DNA from: WTFY01 sp965205275
Lineage (GTDB): Bacteria > Pseudomonadota > Gammaproteobacteria > UBA4575
Assembly: GCA_965205275.1 (NCBI GenBank)
Contig: OZ242168.1
Span: 806,001 to 870,000 of the forward strand
Reading direction: 5' to 3'
Length of the DNA stretch: 64,000 bases
A model generated the notes under the pieces. It was not told the origin of the DNA, ran no database searches, and worked only from the letters and a program-made list of their open reading frames with translations. The position numbers and the translations under genes are program-made. Within the stretch, counting starts at the first letter, position 1, and each line of letters begins with the position of its first letter. This document shows positions 36,134 through 45,500 of the stretch, piece after piece.

Positions 36134-37522
36134 TTACTCCTGGATGCCACCCTGGGTTAACCGGGCAGGGTCCAGAAGCTTCTCGAGCTGCGCATCCTCC
36201 AGATCCGTCATTTCTTTTGCCACCTCCAGCACGGGCCTGCCTGATGCATAAGCCGCCTTGGCAATTGCCGCACCTTTTTCGTACCCGACGATACGGTTCA
36301 TGGCAGTCACGAGAATCGGATTTCTGGACAGTGCTTCTTGCAGCGCTTCTTCATTCACCGTAAAGCCCTCAATTGCCTTGTCGGCCAGCACCCTGGAGGC
36401 ATTGGCCAGTAATTCAATGCTCTGCAACAGGTTATAGGCAATCACTGGAAGCATTACATTCAGCTGAAAATTACCCGCCTGGCCTGCAATCGTAATGGTC
36501 GTATCATTGCCCATGACCTGGGTACATACCATGGTGACCGCTTCCGGAATGACCGGATTTACCTTGCCCGGCATGATGCTGCTTCCGGGTTGCAGGGAAG
36601 GCAGCGCAATTTCACCAAGGCCTGCCAGCGGACCCGAGTTCATCCACCTGAGATCATTGGAAATCTTCATCAGACTCACAGCCAGTGTCTTAAGCTGTCC
36701 GCTCATCTCAACCGCACCGTCCTGGCAGCTCAACCCTTCAAACTTGTCCGGTTTGGACTCAAACGGAAACCCGGTCAGGGCAACAAGCTGCTGGGCAACC
36801 CGAGCACCAAACCCTGGGTCAGCATTGATCCCGCTGCCTACTGCAGTGCCGCCCTGTGCAAGCTGGCGCAGGCGTAGCAGTGAATGATTGATACGCTCAA
36901 CGGCATACTCAATCTGTTGTGCCCAGGCATCCAGTTCCTGTCCCAGGGTAACCGGCATGGCATCCATTAAATGTGTACGGCCGGTCTTGATATGCCTGTC
37001 GTTTTGTACAGCTTTGGCACGCAGCACCTTTATAAGATGCGCAAGTGCGGGCTTGAGTGCCTGTTCAATCTGCAGACAGGCGCTCACATGAATGGCCGTA
37101 GGAATGACATCGTTTGAACTCTGGCTCATATTGACATGGTCATTCGGGTGCACGTCCCCATGCGCAAGTGAACCGGCAAGGCGGGCAATAACTTCATTGG
37201 CGTTCATGTTGGTACTGGTACCCGACCCGGTCTGAAAGACATCCACCGGGAAATGTTCGTCATACTCACCATTTGCGACAGACATACAAGCCTGCCTGAT
37301 CGCAGCTTCTGTTTCTTTTGCAAGCAGCCCCAACTCAACATTGGCATGCGCGCATGCAGCCTTGATCAGACCCAGGGCACTGATAAGCGGTCTTGGAAGG
37401 GTAAGCCCGCTTATCGGGAAGTTCTCAACCGCTCTTTGTGTCTGCGCGCCATACAGGGCATCCGCCGGTACCTTGAGCTCACCCATGCTGTCTTTTTCTG
37501 TACGATAATTTGAATCTGTCAT
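36134..37522 (-). CDS. fumC: Fumarate hydratase class II
   Basis: A 462-residue iron-independent fumarase. The superfamily signature GSSIMPGKVNPV is present. TGSGTSTNMNANEVIA and GRTHLMDAMPVTLGQEL are substrate-site segments. It is convergent with acnA (30 bases between stop codons) and divergent from purB. Confidence 0.97.
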   Translation of the reverse strand: MTDSNYRTEKDSMGELKVPADALYGAQTQRAVENFPISGLTLPRPLISALGLIKAACAHANVELGLLAKETEAAIRQACMSVANGEYDEHFPVDVFQTGSGTSTNMNANEVIARLAGSLAHGDVHPNDHVNMSQSSNDVIPTAIHVSACLQIEQALKPALAHLIKVLRAKAVQNDRHIKTGRTHLMDAMPVTLGQELDAWAQQIEYAVERINHSLLRLRQLAQGGTAVGSGINADPGFGARVAQQLVALTGFPFESKPDKFEGLSCQDGAVEMSGQLKTLAVSLMKISNDLRWMNSGPLAGLGEIALPSLQPGSSIMPGKVNPVIPEAVTMVCTQVMGNDTTITIAGQAGNFQLNVMLPVIAYNLLQSIELLANASRVLADKAIEGFTVNEEALQEALSRNPILVTAMNRIVGYEKGAAIAKAAYASGRPVLEVAKEMTDLEDAQLEKLLDPARLTQGGIQE

Positions 37523-37657
37523 TGGCTCTTCTCAATTAGGCGTTAAACAAGTGGTTTATCCGTTTTTTCAGCCCGATTAGTTTTGGCAGCCTGCCATGGG
37601 GATTGTAGTATAATCGAGCGATTGTACTGCTTATCCATGGATTTGCGAATTTAAAAA

Positions 37658-39028
37658 ATGAACTCTGCCAGTCCGCTTACTGCAATTTCCCCCATCGACG
37701 GCCGCTACGCAAACAAAACAGGCAGGCTGCAGGATATTGCCAGTGAATATGGACTGTTCAAATACCGCCTCATCATTGAAGCAGAGTGGTTCAGGTATCT
37801 TGCAGCAAGGGCTGAGATCCCTGAGGCCAAACCGTTATCCCTGCCGGCCTGTCAATTTCTGGATGACATCATCAAAGGCTTTACTGTCGATGAAGCACAA
37901 AAAATCAAGGACATTGAGGCCATCACCAACCATGATATCAAGGCCGTTGAATATTATCTCAAGGAAAAGTTTTCCTCACATGAGGAACTGCAGGGTATGG
38001 CCGAATTCATTCATTTTGCCTGCACGTCCGAGGATATCAACAGTATGGCCTACGCATTGATGCTGAGTGACATGCGCATCAAGGTGCTGGTACCAAGCAT
38101 TGAAAAGCTGGTTTCGAACCTGCAAAACCATGCACATGAACTGGCTGACACCCCGATGCTGTCACGCACACATGGACAACCGGCATCACCGACCACGCTG
38201 GGAAAGGAATTTGCAAACGTGCAGGCACGTGTACAGGCCCAACTTGAAAGCTTCAAGACAGTAAGACTGTTTGGCAAGATGAACGGGGCCTCTGGCAACT
38301 ACAATGCACATCGGACCGCCTACCCTGACGTGGACTGGGAAGTCCTTGCAGCAGAGTTTGCCAAGGGGTTCGGCCTGAGCTGGAACCGCTATACGACACA
38401 GGCAGAACCCCACGACTGCATTGCCGAGTACTGCGATGCGCTGCGCAGGATCAATACCATCCTGATTGACTTTTGCAGAGATATATGGGCCTACATTTCA
38501 ATCGGTTATTTCAAACAGAAAATGGTGAAAGATGAAGTGGGCTCGTCAGCGATGCCGCATAAAGTCAATCCCATTGATTTTGAAAATGCTGAGGGCAATT
38601 TCGGGGTTGCCAATGCACTGCTTGATCATTTCTCTTCAAAACTGCCGATCTCGCGCTGGCAACGTGATTTAAGTGACTCGACTGTGTTGCGTAACCTTGG
38701 TGTTGCCGTAGCCCATTGCGAGATTGGCTATCAATCGCTGTCGAAAGGCTTGTCAAAACTTGAAGTTGATCAGAGCCGGATGCAGCAGGACCTTGATGAT
38801 AACCTTCAGGTACTCACCGAACCGATACAGACCGTGATGCGGAAATACAAAATAGACGGCGCGTATGAGAGGCTCAAGGAATTATCACGCGGCCAGACAC
38901 TGGACTCCAGCAGGATCGAAGCCTTCATCCGCGCCCTGGACCTGCCAGACCACGAGAAAGACAATCTGCTTTCACTTACGCCAGCCAGCTATACTGGTCT
39001 GGCCGCCAAACTGGCAAAGGATTCCTGA
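37658..39028 (+). CDS. purB: Adenylosuccinate lyase
   Basis: A 456-residue lyase acting twice in purine synthesis. The signature SSAMPHKVNPIDFENAEGN and the SRTHGQPASPTTLGKE loop are present. Length matches the Escherichia coli type. It is convergent with the DUF4340 gene, seven bases apart. Confidence 0.97.
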   Translation: MNSASPLTAISPIDGRYANKTGRLQDIASEYGLFKYRLIIEAEWFRYLAARAEIPEAKPLSLPACQFLDDIIKGFTVDEAQKIKDIEAITNHDIKAVEYYLKEKFSSHEELQGMAEFIHFACTSEDINSMAYALMLSDMRIKVLVPSIEKLVSNLQNHAHELADTPMLSRTHGQPASPTTLGKEFANVQARVQAQLESFKTVRLFGKMNGASGNYNAHRTAYPDVDWEVLAAEFAKGFGLSWNRYTTQAEPHDCIAEYCDALRRINTILIDFCRDIWAYISIGYFKQKMVKDEVGSSAMPHKVNPIDFENAEGNFGVANALLDHFSSKLPISRWQRDLSDSTVLRNLGVAVAHCEIGYQSLSKGLSKLEVDQSRMQQDLDDNLQVLTEPIQTVMRKYKIDGAYERLKELSRGQTLDSSRIEAFIRALDLPDHEKDNLLSLTPASYTGLAAKLAKDS

Positions 39029-39035
39029 GCAGCTT

Positions 39036-40073
39036 TTACGTATCCTCATGCAGCAGGATGTCTTCCAGCCGCTTTACCATGGCATCCTGGGTGATGGTGG
39101 GCAGCACAAAGGCCCAGCCCTCCATTCTGGATTTCATTTTCTCCGCAAATTCCCTGGCCGGCACCGAACCAGGCTGTGCAGCGACATGATCCTCATTGAA
39201 TTCTATATCCAGTATAACGTAAGCCTTTTTACCGTCCGAAAATGTCCTAGCATCCACCTGTAGTCCGTCAAGCATCCTGAACGTGGTGATGGTGGACGGC
39301 AGAATTTCTTCCTTGAAGGACTGCAGGGAGGCAACATCCCTGAGCTGTAATGATGACAGGGCATTGGCCACCTGATACAGCTCGGATTCGGAGACCTTCC
39401 TGCCTTCCGGGACTGCCTGGGCCAGCATAAATTCATAGTCCTCTGTACCCCGGTTTTCGATTGAGACCTCACCGCCATCCATATGACTGATCCGTACACT
39501 TTTAATACGCTCAGGAGGGATATCCAGGATGTCTTTGCGCAACCACCAGGCACCCTCCCGGTTCAGATCCAGCTTTTTATCAATCAGCCAGCCTTGCACA
39601 TCCCCTGACCGCCTTACAAACTGGGTATCCGGCAGGCTGCCTTTTTTGCCTGCAATCACGCGTACCGGCTCTCCAGCCCCTTCTATCGTGAACTGTACGC
39701 CCTGCGCATGCGTATCCGAGATATCCTCTACGCCTATCTTGCTGTAATTTTCTGGGTGGGCAGTTTTCTTCGCGATCAGCCGGGCCTTGGCAAGGGTATT
39801 GAATGCCTGGCGCACCACTGCCATATCCGCTTCATAATAATCCCGGTTAGCAACTACCCAGTAATGTTCTGATTTACTGATTTCGGCCAGCAAGATGTTT
39901 CCCGCTCCATGTACCGTCAGCTTCGCAGCCTCATTCAGGTTTCGGGCCAGACCCGGTACCAGCCAAGCATCTTCACTGAAGGCACCCTCTTTCGAGCCGA
40001 TGGCAATGTAATAATACGTGACACCACCTGCAATAATGACCAGAATCAATATAATCAGCGATTTCAGATTCAT
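39036..40073 (-). CDS. DUF4340 domain protein, exporter accessory
   Basis: A 345-residue protein with one N-terminal transmembrane segment (residues 5-26) and a periplasmic part that reads like DUF4340 (repeated beta-rich units; GSKEGAFSEDAWLVPGL, VRRSGDVQGWLIDKKLD, RKDILDIPPERIKSV). Its start overlaps the stop of the GldG-like gene by four bases, so it is co-translated with the ABC exporter. Function is unknown. The consistent linkage of such genes to GldA/F/G-like exporters is known from many gammaproteobacteria. Confidence 0.85.
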   Translation of the reverse strand: MNLKSLIILILVIIAGGVTYYYIAIGSKEGAFSEDAWLVPGLARNLNEAAKLTVHGAGNILLAEISKSEHYWVVANRDYYEADMAVVRQAFNTLAKARLIAKKTAHPENYSKIGVEDISDTHAQGVQFTIEGAGEPVRVIAGKKGSLPDTQFVRRSGDVQGWLIDKKLDLNREGAWWLRKDILDIPPERIKSVRISHMDGGEVSIENRGTEDYEFMLAQAVPEGRKVSESELYQVANALSSLQLRDVASLQSFKEEILPSTITTFRMLDGLQVDARTFSDGKKAYVILDIEFNEDHVAAQPGSVPAREFAEKMKSRMEGWAFVLPTITQDAMVKRLEDILLHEDT

Positions 40074-41968
40074 AGACCTAAAGTACGCCTCCTTTTTCTG
40101 CTGCGCACGACGGACAAGGCAAGAGCCAGTATGGAGATGATCAAGGGTACCAGCCCAATGTTAATAAGTTTCAACCTGGTTCCAAGCTGCTCAATATCCA
40201 GACTCAGATTGTGACGAACCTGTCGTAACTGCTTACGAATATTGAGTTTTTCTTCCTGGAATTTATCAATCTCTGCTTCCTGCTCTGGCAAGAGCACCAG
40301 CGCATTCACATCATCACGCTGCTTTTGAAGGGCGATCAATTTTTCTTCTGTCTCCTTTAGTTTTGCCTGCAGGGATTCTTCTGTCGCACGGAATTTCTGG
40401 TCGGCTGCAAGGCGCAATTCATTTACTTTCACAAATGGGCGCGAGGAAGTCTCACGACTGCGTATGCTGATCAGGTCCGAACTGCCGGTCAAATTATCCA
40501 GCGCATTGGCGAACAGGGCATTGTTGTCCGCCCAGGCATTGAAGATTTTCTGCCCAAAAAATTCCTGGACCTGTACCCACATGCTATCCCCGAGAGTATC
40601 CGTATCGGCAACGACGACCAGGTTGGCATCCTCTTTTGTTCGCGTGATGTGCGGTGTGTGCGTCTCGTTTCCGGCTTGCTCACCCGAATCCGCAGGCCGC
40701 CCTTCAGGAAACGCCGAGATCAGTGTTCCCTGTATACGGCCCATCAGCGTGTAGGACTCGCCCGTTGGCTCGAAGCCAGCGGACAGCTGGTTCAGATCAG
40801 GCAAGAAACGAAAACGTGTCGCTTTCACAAGTGCAGCCTCCTTGCTGGAAGTCACGATGGGCGTAAACCGGATGGGTGCCTCGTCACTGGCCCGGATATA
40901 CCCGGCAACCCCTGCGCTGACCAGTTCCAGTTCAGAAGAGATCACATCCTCATCATTCAGACCTTCTCCGTGCACGGCCAGCAAGGCATAATGCCGGGTC
41001 TGGCCCTGATCCCCTCCACCCACAGTGAGTGCATATTTACGATCCAGTACAACGGTTTCCGGGTCGTACTCAATGCCCCATGCATCAAACAGCTTCTGTA
41101 CATTCGAACTGCGACTGCCTTCTGCTTCCAGAGGTGAGCCCGCCTGGCGCACCGGTGTGTCAATTTCTGAATGTGGGTCCACAAAAAATACTGCCTTGCC
41201 GCCGCGCATGACAAACTGATCGATCGAATACAGCGCTTCCTCACTGAGATTCTTCGGATGGATCACCATCAATATATCGATTTCTTCGCCGATTTCTCCC
41301 GAGGCCACGTCAAGCTGTTTGAGCAGGAACGATTGTCTCAGTTGGGAAATTATGGCCCATTCCGTTGTCATTTGAGTGGTTTCAATATCAAACCCGCCAA
41401 ATACAGGGAGCAGTGTATGAATGCCGATTACAGGTTTCTGCAGATTTGACAGGTTATAGATCAACCGGGTGACATCATATTCCAGAAACTGTTCACGCTG
41501 CGGTTGAAAAAATGCGATAGCTTCCGTCTCCCCGACGGCATTGCTTGCCGCCAGACCAAAATATATGTTTTCACCGGTATTGCCGATTGGCACGCCCTGC
41601 AGCCCTAAAGCCGAGGCCTGGTCTTGCTGCTCAGAATAAGGGAGAGGATCAACAAAACTGAGCACAATCTTCCCTTTTGACAAGGACGCATACTCCTGAA
41701 GCAGTTCCCTGACACGCGTGGCATAGGTGCGAAGTTGCGGAATGTTTTCACTGGCCTTGTCAGAATAGAACATATACAGGGCAATGGGCTCTTCAATACT
41801 GCCCAGAATATTGCGTGTGCCTTCGGTCAATGTGTACAAGCTGTTCTCGGTCAGGTCTGCACGCATGGACGTGAGCAGGATGCTGCTCACCATATTGATC
41901 AGCAGGAATAAAGCCGCTACCCCGAGCAGCCCGACTGATGTGATTGACCTTGTGGTTTGTGCTGCCAT
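40070..41968 (-). CDS. GldG-like auxiliary protein of an ABC exporter
   Basis: A 632-residue protein of the ABC-transporter auxiliary (GldG) family. It has an N-terminal transmembrane segment (about residues 11-33), a large periplasmic region with GKIVLSFVDPLPYSEQQD and MRGGKAVFFVDPHSEI, a coiled-coil stretch near 520-590 (long runs of Lys/Glu/Gln), and a C-terminal transmembrane segment ending in a basic tail. It starts five bases after the permease. Substrate unknown. Confidence 0.88.
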   Translation of the reverse strand: MAAQTTRSITSVGLLGVAALFLLINMVSSILLTSMRADLTENSLYTLTEGTRNILGSIEEPIALYMFYSDKASENIPQLRTYATRVRELLQEYASLSKGKIVLSFVDPLPYSEQQDQASALGLQGVPIGNTGENIYFGLAASNAVGETEAIAFFQPQREQFLEYDVTRLIYNLSNLQKPVIGIHTLLPVFGGFDIETTQMTTEWAIISQLRQSFLLKQLDVASGEIGEEIDILMVIHPKNLSEEALYSIDQFVMRGGKAVFFVDPHSEIDTPVRQAGSPLEAEGSRSSNVQKLFDAWGIEYDPETVVLDRKYALTVGGGDQGQTRHYALLAVHGEGLNDEDVISSELELVSAGVAGYIRASDEAPIRFTPIVTSSKEAALVKATRFRFLPDLNQLSAGFEPTGESYTLMGRIQGTLISAFPEGRPADSGEQAGNETHTPHITRTKEDANLVVVADTDTLGDSMWVQVQEFFGQKIFNAWADNNALFANALDNLTGSSDLISIRSRETSSRPFVKVNELRLAADQKFRATEESLQAKLKETEEKLIALQKQRDDVNALVLLPEQEAEIDKFQEEKLNIRKQLRQVRHNLSLDIEQLGTRLKLINIGLVPLIISILALALSVVRSRKRRRTLGL

Positions 41969-41973
41969 GACCC

Positions 41974-42708
41974 TTAATCCGCTTTTTTCATATCCACTAC
42001 CAGCGTATTGGCATACAACCAGCAGCTGATCAGTGAGGCAAAATAAATCACATCGCGTACATCAATGACGCCTCTGGCGAGCGAGGCATAGTGGGACAGG
42101 AAACTCAGCGAGGACACGGCATCCACGATGTTTTGCGGGATCCAGGCCTTGAAAAAATTCAATACCAGCGGAGACCCGGCCAGTAAAAAAACAAAGCAGA
42201 TAACCACTGTAACAATAAATGCAATCACCTGATTTTTTGTCGCCGCAGAAATACAGGCCCCGATGGCCAGAAAGCCTCCTGCCATCAGGAAGCTTCCCAG
42301 ATAGGCAGCAAAAATAACCCCGTTATCAGGATTGCCCAGATAATTTACGGTAATCCACAGTGGAAAAGTCAACCCCAGGGCAATGCTGATGAAGGTCCAT
42401 GCAGCAAGATATTTGCCCACCACTGCCTGCCCGATAGAAACCGGCAATGTCATTAACAACTCAATGCTTCCGGTTTTGCGCTCCTCTGCCCACAGGCGCA
42501 TGGCAATGGCCGGTACCAGAAACAGATACAGCCATGGGTGGAACTGGAAAAACGGACCCAGGTCGGCCTGGCCCCGTTCATACAGATGACCCAGATAGAA
42601 TGTCAGGGCTCCGCTCATGATTAAAAATATCACGATAAACACGTACGCGACCGGCGTTGCAAAATAGCTGTCCAGTTCACGCCTGAAAATTGTAATTACA
42701 TTATTCAT
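41974..42708 (-). CDS. ABC-2 type permease (GldF-like)
   Basis: A 244-residue membrane protein with about six transmembrane segments (near residues 20-40, 58-75, 105-130, 135-160, 165-190, 215-235). The segment FFQFHPWLYLFLVPAIAMRLWAEE is typical of the GldF-like ABC-2 permeases. Its start overlaps the ATPase stop by four bases. Confidence 0.9.
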   Translation of the reverse strand: MNNVITIFRRELDSYFATPVAYVFIVIFLIMSGALTFYLGHLYERGQADLGPFFQFHPWLYLFLVPAIAMRLWAEERKTGSIELLMTLPVSIGQAVVGKYLAAWTFISIALGLTFPLWITVNYLGNPDNGVIFAAYLGSFLMAGGFLAIGACISAATKNQVIAFIVTVVICFVFLLAGSPLVLNFFKAWIPQNIVDAVSSLSFLSHYASLARGVIDVRDVIYFASLISCWLYANTLVVDMKKAD

Positions 42709-43427
42709 GACAGTTTTGCCTGGGTGATTTCACGAAATACATCGTCAAGCCGGTTACTTGAGGACTTGTTGCGAAGGCCGTCCGGGGTGTCGTCGGCCAG
42801 GATCCTGCCATCATCAATAATAATGGCACGGCTGCACAGCGCATCCACCTCGCTCAGAATATGAGTCGAGATCACAATCACTTTTTCAGCCGAGATACTC
42901 TCGATAAACTCCCGGACTTCATATTTCTGGTTAGGGTCCAGCCCATCCGTAGGTTCGTCCAGAATCAGAACGTCCGGGTCATGCAGAATCGCCTGCGCCA
43001 AGCCTACCCTTTTCTTGAACCCCTTGGACAGGGTCTCGATGGATTGATTGAGGACTTTTTCAAGATGCAGACGCGCGATAACTTCCTGTTTACGCTCCGC
43101 TTTCAACGGGTCACCCAGCCCACGTATCCTGGCAATGAATTCCAGATACTGTAAGGGGGTCATCTCCCCATAGCTCGATACACCCTCAGGCAAATAGCCA
43201 ATCCGCCTTTTAATCTCCATGGGCTGTTTGCTGACATCATGACCACAGACCTTGATCACCCCGGAATTCGGCTTGAGGAATCCGGTAATCATCTTCATGG
43301 TAGTGGACTTACCGGCGCCATTCGGGCCCAGAAAGCCAAGTACCTCTCCGGAACTGACCGAGAAGGATATATTGTCAACGACAACCGAATGGCCAAACTT
43401 TTTACTCAAGTGTTCAATTTTGATCAT
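42705..43427 (-). CDS. ABC exporter ATP-binding protein (GldA-like)
   Basis: A 240-residue ATPase with Walker A GPNGAGKSTTMK, a signature-like LSKGFKKRVGLAQAI and Walker B VLILDEPTDGLDP. The frame is open to 43514, but MIKIEHLSKKFG at 43427 is the natural start. It is first of a four-gene exporter set (ATPase, permease, GldG-like, DUF4340) with three tight junctions. Lying 106 bases after kdsB, it may belong to the envelope-gene transcript. Confidence 0.92.
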   Translation of the reverse strand: MIKIEHLSKKFGHSVVVDNISFSVSSGEVLGFLGPNGAGKSTTMKMITGFLKPNSGVIKVCGHDVSKQPMEIKRRIGYLPEGVSSYGEMTPLQYLEFIARIRGLGDPLKAERKQEVIARLHLEKVLNQSIETLSKGFKKRVGLAQAILHDPDVLILDEPTDGLDPNQKYEVREFIESISAEKVIVISTHILSEVDALCSRAIIIDDGRILADDTPDGLRNKSSSNRLDDVFREITQAKLS

Positions 43428-43533
43428 GTCTACGCTGTATTCAGTGCAAAAGAACCTGCCACCTCTTGGGCCCGGCGACAGCATGTTACTAGAGATCCGG
43501 TATTTTTCAAGCATCCGGATAGGGGGGGAGTGA

Positions 43534-44256
43534 CTACATCATTTCCAGCAATGCCTTGTAATCTTCCTCTGTGTCGACGCCGATACCTGGGGCAGACCTG
43601 CACAGTTCCACATGGATCCGGTCACCGTGCTCCAGGGCCCGCATCTGTTCCAGTGACTCCTGCTTTTCCAGTCTGGACCGGGGCCATTGCGTGAACCTGC
43701 TCAAAAAGCCTGCACGGTAGGCATAGATACCAAGGTGGCGGTATATCGTATGACCGAAGGATGTATCAAAGGTTTCCGCATCTCTGCTGAAACCAATAGC
43801 AATCTGGTGCTCGTCGTACATTACCTTGACTATATTCCTGTTCCGGGTTTCATGTTTGTCCGCCAAAGCCGTGCACAAGGTCGATATGCTGACATCCGGG
43901 TGACCATGAAGATTAGCCGCCACCTGGCGGATATTTGCACCCGGCATCATGGGCTCATCCCCTTGCAGGTTAACGATAACGGCATCAGGATGCCAGGCAT
44001 ATTTCTGCACGACTTCGGCAATGCGGTCCGTGCCTGATGCATGCTGATCTGAGGTCAGACATACCTCGGCACCAAACGTCCGGGCAGCATCTGCGATGCG
44101 TGGATCATCCGTTGCAACAATAACCTGCACGGCACCGCTGTCCTGCGCATTGCCGTAGACGTACTCAATAATCGGTCTGCCCCTGATCTCCAACAGCACT
44201 TTTCCAGGCAGACGGGTGGAAGCATAATGTGCCGGGATAACTACTTTGAATTCCAT
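43534..44256 (-). CDS. kdsB: 3-deoxy-manno-octulosonate cytidylyltransferase
   Basis: A 240-residue enzyme that activates Kdo with CTP for lipopolysaccharide core synthesis. VVIPAHYASTRLPGKVLLE at the N-terminus and VNLQGDEPMMPGANIRQVA are hallmark segments. The start at 44256 (MEFKVVIPA) is preferred over 44280. It follows the Trm112-like gene by 44 bases. Confidence 0.96.
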   Translation of the reverse strand: MEFKVVIPAHYASTRLPGKVLLEIRGRPIIEYVYGNAQDSGAVQVIVATDDPRIADAARTFGAEVCLTSDQHASGTDRIAEVVQKYAWHPDAVIVNLQGDEPMMPGANIRQVAANLHGHPDVSISTLCTALADKHETRNRNIVKVMYDEHQIAIGFSRDAETFDTSFGHTIYRHLGIYAYRAGFLSRFTQWPRSRLEKQESLEQMRALEHGDRIHVELCRSAPGIGVDTEEDYKALLEMM

Positions 44257-44300
44257 AAAACGGGAGTGCTGCGCATGCAATACCTGACTGACATCAAACG

Positions 44301-44495
44301 TTACATGTCTTTGTATTTTTCGTATTCCTCATCGCTGATGGTTCTGGCTTCATTTTCCAGCATCACCGGAATGTCGTCACGGATCGGATAGGCAAGACGT
44401 GCGGAAGTGGAAATGAGTTCCTGCCTTTCCTGATCATATTTCAACGGCCCCTTGGTAACCGGGCAAACCAGAATATCGAGTAGTTGCTTATGCAC
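44301..44495 (-). CDS. Trm112 family protein (YcaR-like)
   Basis: A 64-residue protein with the family segment LLDILVCPVTKGPLKY and LAYPIRDDIPVMLENEAR. The position between lpxK and kdsB is conserved in Escherichia coli, where it is ycaR. Its start overlaps the lpxK stop by eight bases. Function in bacteria is unclear. Confidence 0.95.
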   Translation of the reverse strand: MHKQLLDILVCPVTKGPLKYDQERQELISTSARLAYPIRDDIPVMLENEARTISDEEYEKYKDM

Positions 44496-45483
44496 GTGGG
44501 ATTCCTTCTATAAGGGCAGAAATGCGTTGTTCCAGTATGGGGTTTGGTTGCACTATTATGGGTAGATACCAGATATTCCTGTCAAGGAACGGTTTGCATT
44601 TTACGGCATCTTTCTCGGTCATGAGAATCGGATTTTTGTCGCCAAACTCAAGATCCGCATCCACATAGGCATGATGATCCGGAAAAGCATGCTCAATAAC
44701 GTGGATGCCAGCACCTTCCAGCATCCTGAAAAACCGTGCAGGATTGCCAAGACCTGCCACCGCATGTACTGCGCAGTTCCTGAAATCCAGCAAGGGCTTT
44801 TGCACAGCACTTGAGGCAAGTGAAATCACAGCTTCAGGTACGACTTCAAAATAATATCTGTATTCGTCATTGCGGCCATTGCTTATCACCAGATCACAGG
44901 TATGCAGGCGGGAAACCGGTTCCCGCAGAGGACCTGCCGGCAGGCATCTGCCATTCCCGAACTGTCGGACACCGTCCACAACTGCAATCTCAACGTCGCG
45001 AGGCAATCCGTAATGCTGCAAACCATCGTCAGACAGGATCACATCAGGCCTGTAGGTATCCACAAGTAACCCGACAGCCTGCATGCGAGCGGCTGCGGCT
45101 ACCACGGGACACGCCACCTTTTGCGCCAGCAACAGGGCCTCGTCCCCAACTTCTGCAAGCAGACTGTCAGGCCGAACCTCAACGGTCTGTCCTGCATGGC
45201 GTCCTTTGTATCCGCGGGTGATAATGCCTACCTTCAACCCATGATCCCTGCATCGCTTTGCCAGCCAGATTAAAAAAGGGGTTTTACCTGTACCGCCAAC
45301 CGTGAGATTACCGACTACCATGATGAAGGTGGACGGAGGCGCATGCCTGTAATGATATGCGCGATAGTAGCCTCTCCTGATGGCAACGATCCCCCTGAAC
45401 AGCCACGACAGTGGCAACAACAAGACCGAAAGGATGCTTTTCGAATACCAGATTTTTTCGGGATCAAGGCTCAGACCAGACAA
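44488..45483 (-). CDS. lpxK: Tetraacyldisaccharide 4'-kinase
   Basis: A 331-residue inner-membrane enzyme that phosphorylates the lipid A precursor. An N-terminal membrane segment (about residues 16-36) precedes the P-loop VGNLTVGGTGKTPF (residues 57-70). IITRGYKGR and the DDGLQHY motif are typical. It follows msbA by 17 bases. Confidence 0.97.
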   Translation of the reverse strand: MSGLSLDPEKIWYSKSILSVLLLPLSWLFRGIVAIRRGYYRAYHYRHAPPSTFIMVVGNLTVGGTGKTPFLIWLAKRCRDHGLKVGIITRGYKGRHAGQTVEVRPDSLLAEVGDEALLLAQKVACPVVAAAARMQAVGLLVDTYRPDVILSDDGLQHYGLPRDVEIAVVDGVRQFGNGRCLPAGPLREPVSRLHTCDLVISNGRNDEYRYYFEVVPEAVISLASSAVQKPLLDFRNCAVHAVAGLGNPARFFRMLEGAGIHVIEHAFPDHHAYVDADLEFGDKNPILMTEKDAVKCKPFLDRNIWYLPIIVQPNPILEQRISALIEGIPRA

Positions 45484-45500
45484 AACAAACCCTTACTCCT

